Positions 25,071 through 35,779 of a stretch of DNA of 64,000 nucleotides are shown here, piece by piece; positions within the stretch are counted from its first letter, which is position 1, and every line of letters begins with the position of its first letter. The stretch covers positions 65,244,587 to 65,308,586 of the forward strand of contig OY757019.1 of the NCBI GenBank assembly GCA_963580285.1. The letters run 5' to 3'. Under the pieces are notes generated by a model. The model had not been told where the DNA came from. It was given only the letters and a program-made list of their open reading frames with translations, and ran no database searches. The position numbers and the translations under genes were made by a program. Source of the DNA: Lucinisca nassula. Taxonomy: Eukaryota > Mollusca > Bivalvia > Lucinida > Lucinidae.

Positions 25071-26344
25071 AAAACCAAAGGGCCCAGGAACTGGGGCATT
25101 TTTTGCCCCAGGGCTATAATTTAATTAATCTTGGTAAAGGTCCACAAGATAAAGCTTCATACCAAATATTAAAGACCAGGGCCTTGCGGTTTCGGAGGAG
25201 ACGATTTTTGAAGATTTTCCCAATATAAGGCTATGTAAAACCAAAGGGCCCCAGAATGGGGGCATTTTTGGTCTCAGGGCTATAATTTGAACAATCTAAG
25301 TAGAGGTCCACAAGATAAAGCATGATACCAAATATCACAGACCTAGGCCTTGTGGTTTTAGAGGAGAAATTTTTCAAGATATTCCCTATTTAAGTCTATG
25401 TAAAACCAAAGGGCCCCAGAGCGTGGGCTTTTATGACCCCAGGGCTATAAATTGAACAATCTTGATAGAAGTCCACAAGATCGAAGTTCATACCAAATCT
25501 CAAAGGGCCTTGGGCCTTGTGGTTTTAGAGAAGAAAATTTGTAAAGATTTTCCCTATATAAGCCTATGTAAAATTAAAGGGACCCGGGGCGGGGGCATTT
25601 TTGGCCCCAGCACTTTGATTTGAACAATCTTGGTAGGGGTCCACTTGAAGAAGCTTCATACCGAATTTCAGAGAAGAAGATTTTTTAAGATTTTCTGTAT
25701 ATAAGCCAATGTAAAACCAAAGGGCTCGGGACAGGGGCATTTTTGGTCCCAGCGCTATAATTTGAACTATCTTGGTAGGGGTCCACTAGATAAAGCTTCA
25801 TACCAAATAGCAAAGAGAGGAAAAATTTTAAAAATTTTCCCTATATAAGCCCATGAAAAACCAAACGGCCCCGGGGCGGGGCATTTTTGGCCCCAGCACA
25901 ATAATTTGAACAATCTTGGTAGGGGTCCACTAGATGAAGCTTCATACCAAATATCAAAGACCTGGGCCTTGTGGTTTCAGAGAGGAAGATTTTTAAAGAT
26001 TTTCTCTATATAAGCCCATGTAAAACCAAAGGACCCCTGGGGCGGGGACATTTTTGGCCCCAGCACTATGATTTGAACAATCTTGGTAGGGGTCCACTAG
26101 ATGAAGCTTCATACCAAATATCAAAGACCTGGGCCTTGTGGTTTCAGAGAAGAAGATTTTTTAAGTTTTAGGTGAACCAAATCTATTTTTGGCTCCTGTG
26201 ACCCAGATGTGCAACGGACCGGAACCATTTGAACAACTTTGAAAGGGGACCACCTGAGGATCATTGCTGTGAAGTTTGGTCAAAATCCAATCAGCTGTTT
26301 AGGAGGAGATGTCCGTTAAAGAAATTGTTTATGCACATATGCAC
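25071..26344 (+). repeat. family D array (copy D4), 5' and 3' truncated
   Basis: Seven or so D monomers of the 'aaaccaaagggccccgggg' subtype, then the D/C tail ('cggaccggaaccatttgaac', 'gtgaagtttggtcaaaatcc'). This runs up to 'gcacatatgcac', where the Tc1 relic begins. The GACGACGG tract and GTGAGCTAA end are missing. Confidence 0.75.
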
Positions 26345-27308
26345 TGACGCGTTGTTGGTGGCTGGGGGCAGTTACGTACGCGCCTATCAAAGACGTCCCA
26401 CAAATGTTCTATAGGAGAGAGATCTGGACTATACGGAGACCAGTGCATCACATTAACGTTGTTTTGCTGAAGAAACGCCATGCTGAGCCTTGCTACATGC
26501 GCCGGAGCGTAATCCTGTTGAAACGTAACATTGTGCTAGTACATATGAAACAACTACTGGTCGTAAAAAGACGTCAACATAACGCTGAGTCGTCAAAGAT
26601 ACATCCATGAATACCAGGGGCGTTCTATGCCAGTCAGATATGCCAGCCAACACCATCAACCAACCGCCTCCAAATTGATCACATTCAACCAAACAATTGT
26701 CACGATAACGCTCTCTGTCATGGCTATACACACGTCGATGGCCGTCAGCTCTGTACAACAAGTACCTGGACTTGTCAGAAAAAATTACGTTACGCCACTG
26801 ACGAAGGGGAAACATGTTTGGCCTATGTTTTGTGAGCCACACCATTCTAACCTGACGTCGCCGTGGTGTTAATGGCATAACAACGTACGGACGACGAGGA
26901 CGTTAGCAAAACTCAGGAAGGCGATTCCTGACAGTATCTGCACTTATTCGATTGTTCTGCGTTCCTGGTGTCACCTGAGATGTCTCGACGGCTGTACAGA
27001 ACCGATTACGAAGGTGGGTTACACGGATTATTGGCCCTGTCACGTGTCGTGACGCGTGGACTTCCACTTCTGGGCCTGTCATTTGTCGGTCCCGTTTGAC
27101 GTAGACGCTGGAACAAGCGAGTTATCGTAGATTTACTCACTTGGAAGTTCCTGGCAATGACAGCCTGAAACGTCCCACGTAGAAGCATTTGGACTGCTAC
27201 ATTACGTCGATCTTGCGTCAAACGCACCATATTCCATAGAGAAATTTTACCGGACTTTTGAAACCTAAACTCCAGGTAACACAATATGCCAATGTGATGG
27301 GGTTACTG
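26345..27308 (-). pseudogene. Tc1-like transposase relic
   Basis: Tc1/IS630 transposase that would cut at TA sites. From the start codon at 27228-27230 (MVRLTQDRRN) the helix-turn-helix pair is readable (VSKSTITRLFQRLRQTG, NDRPRSGSPRVTT). MPLTPRRRQVRMVW, VIFSDKSRYLLYRADGHRR (catalytic Asp) and, in another frame, SPDLSPIEHLWDVFDRRV (catalytic Glu) follow. It is interrupted by frameshifts around 26880-27010 and cut at the 3' end. A possible 5' terminus (CAGTAACCCC next to TA) lies at about 27299-27310. Confidence 0.88.
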
Positions 27309-27310
27309 TA

Positions 27311-27514
27311 TACATTTAATGTACTGCACAAGGAAATGTTGAAAACAAGGTATTGCCAAGTGGAGCGTTAAACTGCACAGTTATCGCCAAAATGTTGTTT
27401 TGCATGAGAAAGTTCAAAAAGTATGGGAGTAAATTGCAAAATGATTTTTCAGTCAAACTGATGGTTGCATGAAAATGTTTTGGGTGTAAAAAGTTGTGTT
27501 TCTTTTTCGGTTCA
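27311..27514. other. unassigned stretch between Tc1 relic and family E
   Basis: About 200 bp of AT-rich sequence. No coding frame or repeat relationship could be recognised. Confidence 0.5.
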
Positions 27515-29281
27515 GTATGTATGGTTTTGGGGTGGGGATCTGAATTGTTTCTGACATATATCACCTTTTATGCAGTGGAGGGGTGGGGCATGGCCCTGGC
27601 ACATCCAAAGGGACACTCAGGTTGGTGTCACTGAATGCGTCTTATCATAAGAAACAAGAATATATATGGTTTTGGGGTGGGGATCTGAATGGATTCTGAG
27701 ATATATCACCTTTTATGAAGTGGAGGGTCAGGCATGGCCCTGGCGCACCTTGGGAGACCCGTTGGTTAGTATCACTGAATGCCTTTTATCATAAGGAACA
27801 AGAATAAATATGGTTATGGGGAGGGGATCTAAACAGTTTCTGAGATATTGGGCCTTTTCTGAAGGTGTTGGGGCATGGCCTGGGCACATCCCAGGGGACC
27901 CCCAGGTTGGTGTCACTGAATGCGTCTTATAAGAAACAAGAATATATAGGGCTTTTTGGGAGGGGATCTGAAATGTTTCTGAGATATATCTTCTTTTATG
28001 AAGTGGAGGGGTGGGGCATGGCCCCGGCGCACCCCGGATGACCCCTAGATTGAAATCACTGAATGCGTCTTATCATAAGTTACAAGAATATATATGGTTT
28101 AGGGGTGGGGATCTGAATGGTTTCTGAGATGATTGGCCTTTTATGGGGTGGCGGGGGTGGGGCAAGGCCCAGGCACATCACAGGGGACCCCCAGGTTGGT
28201 GTCACTGAATGCGTCTTATCATAAGAAACAAGAATATATATGGTTCTGGGCTGGGGATCTGGATGGTTTCTGAGATATATCACCTTTTATGAAGTGGAGG
28301 GGTGGGGCATGGCCGTGGCGCACCCTGGGAGACCCCTAGGTTGGTATCACTGAATGCGTCTTATCATAAGGAACGAGAATATACAGTTAAACCTGTCTTA
28401 GTGGCCCCCTCTATTAAGCAAGCAACCTGTCTTAAGCAAACAGGCATTCAGTTCCCAAATAAAAGCAAATGTGTTAAATTTCACCTATATTAAGCAAGCA
28501 CCTGTCTTTAGCAAACACATTTTGGTTATCCCGTAGGTGCTTGCTTAATACAGGCTGGACTGTATATGGTTTATAGGTGGGGATCTGAATTGGGTCTTTT
28601 ACAAAGTGGAGGGGGTTGGGCCTTTGTCCGGGGACCCCTAGGTTGGTGTCACTGAATGTGTCTTATCATAAGAAACAAGAATATATATGGTTTCTGGGTG
28701 GGGATCTAAACGGTTTCTGATATATTGAGCCTTTTACGAAGTGGAGTGGAGGGGGTGGGGCATGGGCCCAGCACATCCCAGGGGACCCCAAGGTTGGTGT
28801 CACTGAATGCGTCTTAGCATAAGAAAAAAGAATATATATGGTTTAGGGGTGGGGATCTGAATGGTTTCTGAGATATATGGCCTTTTATGCACTAGAGGGG
28901 GTGGGGCATGGCGCCGGAACACCCTTGGGGACCCCCAGGTTGACATAAAAGCATGTGGCTAAAAGTAGTTCACTCAAGGAAAATTTCTATAAAAGTTTTG
29001 TCAACATATTTCAAAGGTTTGGCAGTAAATGCCATTTTTCTGTTTTCCCCATTATAAGTCTATGGAAACTCTAAGTTGCCATAGCAACCAAACTAATGAG
29101 CTGATTTTCATTAAAAACACAAAATTTAAATCCCCCAACCCAAGGATGCTACAGATGAAATTTGGGCTCAATTGGCCCAGTGGCTTCAGAGGAGATGTCG
29201 TTTGAAAGTGTTGACACCGACGAAGACAACGACTACGGACAACTGCCTATCCTATAAGCTCCCCCCTCTGGTGAGCTAAAC
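27515..29281 (+). repeat. family E array (copy E2), 5' truncated
   Basis: About eight monomers of roughly 145 bp ('atggttttggggtggggatc', 'gtcactgaatgcgtcttatc'). The tail matches E1 ('ttgccatagcaaccaaacta', 'ctataagctccccc') and ends CTCTGGTGAGCTAA. A MITE (28384-28562) is inserted at a TA inside one 'aatatatatgg' stretch. Confidence 0.8.
28384..28562. mobile_element. 179-bp MITE with TA target duplication
   Basis: Ends CAGTTAAACCTGTCTTA and, inverted, CAGTCCAGCCTGTATTA, flanked by TA on both sides (28382-28383 and 28563-28564). Removing it and one TA restores the family E monomer text 'gaatatatatgg'. Internal 'taagcaagca' and 'ttaagcaaac' repeats are present. The CAGT ends and TA duplication point to a Tc1/mariner/pogo-type transposase. 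Non-coding. Confidence 0.9.
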
Positions 29282-29308
29282 AAAGTAGTGAAAGGTGGGA
29301 GCAACAAT

Positions 29309-29550
29309 AACAAGAGGACCATAATGGCCCTGGATCGCTCACGGGGAGGGTTTGAGCAATTGTGGCTGACATTGACCCAAGGCACATTTCTGTGAAATTA
29401 TTTCAAAATCAATCTAGCTATTTAGGAACGAAATATATATTTCTTTTTTCTGGTGGCTTTCATGTTCAGTGGAATATTGTCAGAGGGTCACTCATGTAAC
29501 ATTCCTTCAAAATTGTTTTTAAAGTCTTTCAAACTTTCCCTTTGATAAAA
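29309..29550 (+). repeat. family C element fragment
   Basis: Header AACAAGAGGACCATAATGGCC then 'gatcgctcac', followed by about one and a half C-type monomers ('cacatttctgtgaaattatt', 'agggtcactcatgtaac'). No tail. Confidence 0.65.
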
Positions 29551-30205
29551 CAGAGCTCACTTGTATTTCACAAGGGGCACAGATGAACTTGTAAACAATG
29601 ACTCATGGTGACAAGGGAAGGTGGGCTGGAGATCCATCCCTCTTTGACAATACAGAGCTGACTTGTATGTCACTATCTGGGCACCTTGTGGACATTGAAG
29701 GTCAGGTCCTAGTCCACCAGACGGAGATGAATGGGCAAACAATGACTGATGGTGACAACTGAGGGTGGGTGGGGGGGGGTCACTATCTGGGCACCTTGTG
29801 GACATTGAGTGGGGTTGGGGGGGGGGGCGGAGCGGTTGGGGAGATGACTTGTATGTCATTATATGAGCAGCTTGTGGACATTGAGGGTCAGGGCCTGGTG
29901 CACCAAAAGGAGATGAATGGACTCAGTCTAACTAACAATGACTCATGGTGACAAGGAGGGATAGGGGAGGCGGGAGGGGCTAGCGGTTCGTGGAAACCTT
30001 TGACAATACAGGGCTGACTAATATGTCACTATCAGGGCACCTTGTGGACAATGTGGGGGGGGGGGGGGGGGGCGTCGATTTGGGGAGCTGATTTGTATGT
30101 GACTATCTGAGCATCTTGTGGACATTGAGGGTCAGGTCCTAGTGTACCAGATGGAGATGAACATGCTCAGTCAAACTAACAATGACTCGTGGTGACATGG
30201 GGGGT
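29551..30205 (+). repeat. imperfect tandem repeat with poly(G) runs
   Basis: Four or five units contain 'acttgtatgtcactatctgg', 'caccttgtggacattgagg' and 'aacaatgactcatggtgaca'. Long G-runs lie at about 29770-29778, 29816-29827 and 30054-30072. The unit is irregular, about 110-190 bp. Non-coding. Confidence 0.7.
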
Positions 30206-31410
30206 TGGGGAGGCTCTTTGTAATAAAACTGCAAGCACTGCATGATGCCCCTCCACTACTATTACATCAAGCAAGTGCCATATCACAGTGAAACAAAACC
30301 TAATGGTTGTTTTCCCCCATCCTAGTGATGTAACCATGCAAGTTTGGTCAGAAACAATCATTCAGTTCAGGAGATATTATGCTTCAAACAGACTACAGGA
30401 CAGAAATGGCTATGTTCAATGTTCAAGGGACGAAAACTCCAAAAGAAGGACAAATCAGAGTTATGGTTCATATTTTCTGTATATCTGTGAAGTTTCGTGA
30501 AAATATCTCAAATGGTATCAGAGCTATGGAGCGGACTTGATTTTGTTTGTTTAATTTGAGGTTTAACGTCCCAGCCAACACTGTATAGGTCATTTTGGAG
30601 ATGTTGCTTCCAATTTTGTGGGACTTTTACCCGACACTGAGATGAAATGCTATATTCAAAGTTCAAAGAGCAATAACTCCAAAAGTAGGAAAATAAGAGT
30701 TATGGTTTATATGTTTTGCATGTCGCCTCATGGTGCTCTACATATCCATGAAGTTTCACGGAAATATCTCAAATGGTATCGAAGTTATGAAGCGGACACG
30801 AAACTACGATAGAAATGGCTATTTCAAATGTTCACTGGGCAATGACTCCAAAAGTAGGAAAATCAGAGTTACAGTTCATATGATCTGCATGTCGTCTGAT
30901 AGTACTCTACACATCTGTGAAGTTCCGTGGACATATCTTAAATGGTATCAGAGTTATGGAGCGGACACAAAACTGATAGCAACAGCTATATTCCAAGTTC
31001 AAAGGTCAATAACTCCAAAAGTAGGAAAATCAGAGTTACGGTTCATATGTTCTGCACGTTGTCTCATGGTGCTTTACATATCTGTGAAGTTTCATGGAAA
31101 TATCTCAAATGGTTCCAAGTTATGCAGCGGACATGAAACTATGATAGAAATGCCTATCAGTGTTCAATGCTCAAAGGGCAACAACTCCAAAAGTAGGAAA
31201 ATCAGAGTTACGGTTTATATGTTCTGCATGTCCTCTGAAAGTGCTTTACATATCTGTAAAGTTTCCTGAAAATATCTCAAATGGTATTGGAGTTATGGAG
31301 CGGACACGGGACTATGGGGCGGTGAAGGACAGATGGACGGACGGACACTCAAAATTTCGGTGGGTATAACATAATAGCCCACCATTTTTTGAATGGCGGG
31401 GCATCAAAAG
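30206..31410 (+). repeat. family K array element
   Basis: Header-like 'actgcatgatgcccctccac' near 30236, then about five monomers of 170 bp ('aactccaaaagtaggaaaat', 'gaaatatctcaaatggtatc', 'ttatggagcggacac'). The tail has GGACAGATGGACGGACGGAC and AATGGCGGGGCATCAAAA; GGGGCAT inverts ATGCCCC in the header. An S1 fragment is inserted at about 30538-30646. The 179-residue frame at 30730-31269 follows the monomer period and is not a gene. Confidence 0.8.
30538..30646 (-). repeat. SINE-like repeat S1 fragment
   Basis: Shares 'gaggtttaacgtcccagcc', 'ggtcattttggaga' and 'gacttttacccgacac' with 15128-15425 in the same orientation. It is inserted in a family K monomer between 'atggagcggac' and 'ctatattcaaagttcaaa'. 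Confidence 0.7.
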
Positions 31411-31424
31411 GTACCACTCTATTA

Positions 31425-33057
31425 TACAAGAGGACCATGATGGCCCTGTGTCGCTCACCTGATCCAGAAAAAACAAGATAATATCTTATGCGCATAAAAA
31501 AAATGTTGTGCACACAAGATATTATGTTGTCTGCACAACATCTATGCTGTGCCAACAAGATAATATGTTGTGTGAACAAGATAATAATTTGTGCAAACAA
31601 GATAATAACTTGTGTGCACAAGATAATATCTTGTGCACACAAGATATTATGTTGTGCAAACATGTGCACACAAGATCTATGTTGTGCAAACAAGATAATA
31701 TCTTCTGCACACAAGATATTAAGATGTGCGAACATGATATTATCTTGTGCACACAAGATAATAATGTGTGCACAAGATATTATGTTGTCTGCACGAGATA
31801 ACATCTTGTGCACAAGATAACATCTTGTGCCCACAAGATAACATCTAGTGCGCACAAGATAGTATGTTGTCTGCACAAGATCAATGTTGTGCCAACAAGA
31901 TAATATGTTGTGCAAACAAGATATAATGTTGTCAGCGTATGATCTATGTTGTGCATACAAAATATCTTGTGAGCACAAGATATTAAGTTGTCTGAACAAG
32001 ATATTATCTTATGCGCACAAGATTATAACTTGTGTGCACAAAATATTATGTTGTTTGCACAAGATAATATATTTAGTCAAAAAAGTAACTATACCAACTT
32101 CTGGGTGAAACTCACTAGATACCTGGCAGCTATTGGGCTAAATTTGGCTGTAGACATATAAAGCGGACGTTTAGCTAGAGAATGCTTACACTTTCAACTG
32201 CCCATACCTTTCTGCTCCAGAGTTGTCTTGCAATATGTGCCTAGAAAGATTTTGGTAGAAAATGGACATGGCGCATGCGCAGAAATCTGTTTTTGTCTAA
32301 GATGGAAGACATTATCCTCTGAACATCGGATAACACTTTACTTTTACAATATCTCATGATCTCGCATTATAAGCCAGGTTTTAATTTGTGAAATTCTCAA
32401 ATTATCTCCCTTGTAATTAAAAATATAGCAATTTTCGAACTACTGTAATTTTGATTCCTGTCAATCAGTTTGCTATTTTTTCAAAAAACGCTTTGTTTTC
32501 ACCATTGCTTTTCACCATGATGCAAAAAAAATACAGAGAATTCATGTAGCATGTAGCACTGGCGGTTGCGATTTTCTATGGAGTTCCCATTGAAAGCAGC
32601 ATTTGCAAACAACTTCTAAGAAATGGAGGTCAATATGTGATAGACTGTTTCTTGTAGCTGATGCAACTAAAGTTCCAAATCTTTTGTGAATAGAAGCAAA
32701 TGGTATCTAAAGAAATGAAACATGTATCAAGTTTTAGAAATTTGGGATACGGTAAAATTTTGTTATGTTAAATCTTAGCATGTTTTAATGATTTTCTATG
32801 TGAAAATGACACAGTGACCCCTTGGGCATTTCAAGCAATAGTGTACGATGATGTGTTTACGAAAACAAAAACGAATGGGGCCTTTGCACGCAAAAATGAG
32901 TCTTCTTACCAAAACATAACAAACTTTGTGTAGTTTTTATCTGTAGTAGCTATAGTAAAAGAAGCAATTTTACATATAGGAACTTTTTTGACTGAGTATA
33001 TCTTGTGCGCACAAGATATTATCTTGTTTGCACAACATAATAAATTGCATGTCCCTT
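31425..33057 (+). repeat. family L: array of short palindromic ACAAGATA units
   Basis: Starts ACAAGAGGACCATGATGGCC then TCGCTCACCTGA. About 25 units of roughly 25-28 bp follow, built on ACAAGATA(A)TATCTTGTG with GTGCACAC linkers. Each unit is close to a palindrome, so the array can pair in many ways on either strand and yields accidental frames on both. No GACGG tract is visible. It is interrupted by an inverted-repeat transposon at 32070-32998, after which a few units resume. Confidence 0.85.
32070..32998. mobile_element. 929-bp non-autonomous DNA transposon with TA duplication
   Basis: Left end TATTTAGTCAAAAAAGTAAC and inverted right end TACTCAGTCAAAAAAGTTCC share most of about 24 bp. TA flanks both sides (32068-32069, 32999-33000). 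Removing it joins 'caagataaTA' to 'tcttgtgcg', restoring a family L unit. No open frame of note inside, so it would depend on a transposase elsewhere. Confidence 0.88.
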
Positions 33058-33128
33058 CCAGGGTTCCACCTTCCAGGGTTCCATACAATTTACCTAAAAT
33101 TATTGTCACTTAAGGATTCAAAACTTAC

Positions 33129-33490
33129 CTTTCTCTCCTTTTTCAAAGATTTTAACCCATTTTCAGCTATTATCTCCTTGTAGCGTTTCCCTTTGCAAGC
33201 CCGAGCTCGTGATTCTGTGTCTGAGTCACTGACCTCCTGGTCTTTTTCCTCAGTCTTCTGATCTTTTTCCACTGTCTCTGAGCTCCCTCGTCTCTCAGAG
33301 AATTTGGCTGGTGGAGGAGCTAAGACAAGTGTGGATTGAGCCGGCTCATAGTCTCTCACAGGCTGACAACTTGTTGCACTTATGAGAGGTGTGGCAATAA
33401 ACTGTTGCTGTTGGTCTGAGACAGCATTCCCAACAGGAAGCAATGCTTGGAATGACTTCTGATGGGATGATGGAGTGGCTGGTTTTGCTC
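33129..33490 (-). CDS. candidate internal exon of a host gene
   Basis: A 362-bp open frame between a plausible acceptor (ccttttatag|gag, exon base 33490) and a strong donor (gagaaag|GTAAGT, intron bases 33128-33123). It would encode about 120 residues: a Ser/Gln-rich start, QPVRDYEPAQSTLVLAPPPA, a charged stretch (VEKDQKTEEKDQEVSDSDTE), then a basic end (RARACKGKRYKEIIAE, SLKKERK). Codon-like composition differs from the repeats around it. The protein family is not recognised; it looks like a low-complexity linker of a nuclear protein. Other exons are not visible here. Confidence 0.6.
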
Positions 33491-33546
33491 CTATAAAAGG
33501 TTTTTACAAGAATGCATTCAAGTTTTACTGGTCTATTATATCAATA

Positions 33547-34519
33547 AACAAGAGGGCCCAGAGAGCAGTGGTTCGCTCACCTGGTCCAATGTATAATAAG
33601 TGGCCCCCGGGCGGGGTCAATTTTGGCCACAGGGCTATAATTTGAACAATCTTGGTAGAGGTCCACAAATGAAGCTTCATATCGAATATGAAAAACCTGG
33701 GCTTTGTGGTTTCAGAGAAGAAGATTTTAAAGGTTTAACCTGCATAAAGAAGTCTATGTAAAACAAGATTTTCCCTAAATAAGTCTATGTAAAACCAAAG
33801 GGCCCCGGAGCGGGGGCATTTTTGGCCCCAGGGCTATAATTTGAAAAATCTTGGTAGAGGTCTACTAGCTGAAGCTTCATAACAAATATCAAAGACCTAA
33901 GCCTTGTGGTTTCACAGAAGAAGATTTTTAAAGATTTTCCCTATGTAAGTCTATGTAAAACCAAAGGGCCACATGGCGGGGCCATTTTTGGCCCCAGCAC
34001 AATAATTTGAACAATCTTGGTAGGGGTCCACTGGATGAAGCTTAATACCAAATATCAAAGACCTGGGCCTTGTGGTTTCAGAGAAGCAGATTTTTTAAAA
34101 AAAAGAATTTCCCTACATAAGCCTATGTAAAACCAAAGGGCCCCGGTGCGGGGGCATTTTTAGCTCCAGCACTATAATTTGAACAATCTTGGTAGGGGTC
34201 CTCTAGATGAAGCTTCATACCAAATATCAATGACCTGGGCCTTGCGACTTCAAAGAAGAAGTTTTCGATGAAAAAAATATATTTTTGGCTCCTGTGACCT
34301 ATATGTGCAACGGACCGGAACCATTTGAACAACTTTGAAAGGGGACCACGTAAGGATCATTCCTGTGAAGTTTGGTCAAAATCTGATCAGTGGTTTAGGA
34401 GGAGATGTCGTTTGAAGAAAAAGTTTACGGACGCATGCACGCACGCACAACGGACGATGGACGACGGACAAAAAGTGATCCCAAAAGCTCACCTTGTCAC
34501 TACCTGACAGGTGAATTAA
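33547..34519 (+). repeat. family D array element (copy D5)
   Basis: Header AACAAGAGGGCCCAGAGAGCA then CGCTCACCTGG. Four monomers ('gatgaagcttcatatcgaat', 'gacctgggccttgtggttt') follow, then the D/C tail ('ggggaccacgtaaggatcat') with ACGGACGATGGACGACGG and CCTGACAGGTGAATTAA. GCTCACCTG and CAGGTGA are inverted. Confidence 0.8.
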
Positions 34520-34609
34520 TAAAATAGAAAGTAAAGATTACTCTAAAAACGCAAAGATTACTGAAAACAACCATCTCAAGCCGATCAAAAAAGAGAACAA
34601 TAAGTGACA

Positions 34610-34910
34610 CAAAACCTGTACCCTGCCAATAGCTCAGTGGTAAGTGCACTTGCATGTGATGTTAGAGGACCCTGGTTCAATCAGCAGCAACGCTGATAAA
34701 ATTTTGGTGTCCGAACATGTGCCATCATTGGTTTGGTCGCCATGAGGCGGGCAAACCAGGTCTAATGACCAGATTGAAACTGTTCCATGGAAGGGCACGT
34801 GACGCGATCAACCAATCAGCTTTAACGATGATGCAATACTATACTGCAATTACAGGAAACAGCCTGTCTGAATAGCGAAACAGACCGAAAAGCAAGCGTT
34901 TCAACTCCAA
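34610..34910 (+). repeat. tRNA-derived SINE
   Basis: The head has a tRNA-like A box (TAGCTCAGTGGTAAGTG) and B box (GGTTCAATC) 33-35 bp apart, the internal RNA polymerase III promoter of SINEs. The body runs on with 'catgtgccatcattggttt' and 'ggtctaatgaccag'. The 3' end is unclear. It does not fold as a full tRNA and is not annotated as a tRNA gene. Confidence 0.65.
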
Positions 34911-35243
34911 CAATAAATATCTTAAGGGAAATGGATACACCTGGCAGGTGTGGCAGTTAGTCTACCATTTTTACCGTATTTCGAAACACACCTATACAAA
35001 TACATTGTCATTTTTTGGCCAAAGAAAAAGAAATTTTAAAAAGAAAAATTGGAATATTTGCCAGAAACGCCTCAACGAGGCGATTTTATCGGGTACCCAC
35101 AATCTAGTGTCTCAGAGCATGAATACGGTAAATTAATGAATGTATACCCCAGCAAACCCTTGCTTTACTATATGAAACTGAAGATTATATTTGCTTGACC
35201 TTTGGGATCATTGATTCCATTGTGGAATTTTGAAAATATCTGA

Positions 35244-35289
35244 GGGTCACTGATGAGGCCTTATTGGCCGAAACTAGCTAGTCTGGCCC
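35244..35289 (+). ncRNA. type I hammerhead ribozyme HHR1
   Basis: All conserved core parts are present in order. Stem I is GGGTCA (35244-35249) paired with TGGCCC (35284-35289, one G-U). The core is CTGATGA (35250-35256). Stem II is GGCC-TTATT-GGCC, then GAAA (35270-35273). Stem III is the self-complementary CTAGCTAG, and the cleavage triplet is GTC with the cut after 35283. The very short stem III suggests the RNA works best as a dimer, as for other animal type I hammerheads. Confidence 0.9.
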
Positions 35290-35504
35290 AGAAAACATGT
35301 ACACTCCATATTTTTCAGTTCTGTGGTGTATTCCTTGCTTCAAAAGGATAGCCCTTTTATAGAACATATTCAACTTCACTTCAACTGGTGTATGGGAATG
35401 TGTGGCGGCGGTAAAACGTCTCCCTGCCCTACATCATAGTGTAGATTATATTTTCTTGTCCTTTGGGATCATTGATTCCATTGTGGAAGTTTGATAATAT
35501 CTTA

Positions 35505-35550
35505 GGGTCACTGATGAGGCCTAATTGGCCGAAACTAGCTAGTCTGGCCC
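35505..35550 (+). ncRNA. type I hammerhead ribozyme HHR2
   Basis: Stem I is GGGTCA/TGGCCC, core CTGATGA at 35511-35517, stem II GGCC-TAATT-GGCC, GAAA at 35531-35534, stem III CTAGCTAG, cleavage after GTC at 35544. It differs from HHR1 only in the stem II loop. The cleavage sites are 261 nt apart. Confidence 0.9.
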
Positions 35551-35738
35551 AGAAAACATGTTCACACCATATTTTTCAGTTCTGTGGTGTATTCCTTGCT
35601 TCCAAAGGATAACCTTTTTTTTCGTGATGGAAATACAACTTTAAGGACCTTATGGTTGCTATTCTGTTGGCTCTGTCCAACTGAAAAAGGGGTCTACTCT
35701 AAAAGGGGAAGAATTTGCTCCTCAAGGGGTCTATTCTT

Positions 35739-35779
35739 AAAGGGAAGAATTTGCTCCCCAGGAGCAAATTCTTTCCTTT
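35739..35779. repeat. near-perfect hairpin
   Basis: AAAGGGAAGAATTTGCTCC and GGAGCAAATTCTTTCCTTT pair with one mismatch around a 3-nt centre. A partial direct copy of the left arm lies just upstream ('ggggaagaatttgctcctc'). It sits between the hammerhead tandem and the right terminal repeat. Confidence 0.75.

Larger units (their letters stand above)
35181..35620 (+). mobile_element. retrozyme-like tandem with two hammerhead ribozymes
   Basis: Contains a partial unit, a hammerhead, one complete 261-nt unit (35284-35544 between predicted cleavage sites), a second hammerhead and a partial third unit. The blocks 'cctttgggatcattgattcc' and 'tttttcagttctgtggtgta' occur in both flanking positions. 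Metazoan retrozymes are known to have this plan: tandem units released as monomers by self-cleavage and then circularised. No protein is encoded. Confidence 0.85.

Noticed and set aside
30730..31269. 179-residue open frame
   Set aside because: It follows the 170-bp period of family K monomers and repeats its own peptide; it is not a gene.
31349..31999. 216-residue minus-strand frame rich in Cys, His and Ile
   Set aside because: It is a translation of the palindromic ACAAGATA array; frames on both strands are similarly open.
31425..32080. CRISPR-like array
   Set aside because: Units are palindromic repeats without unique spacers, in an animal genome, and there are no cas genes.
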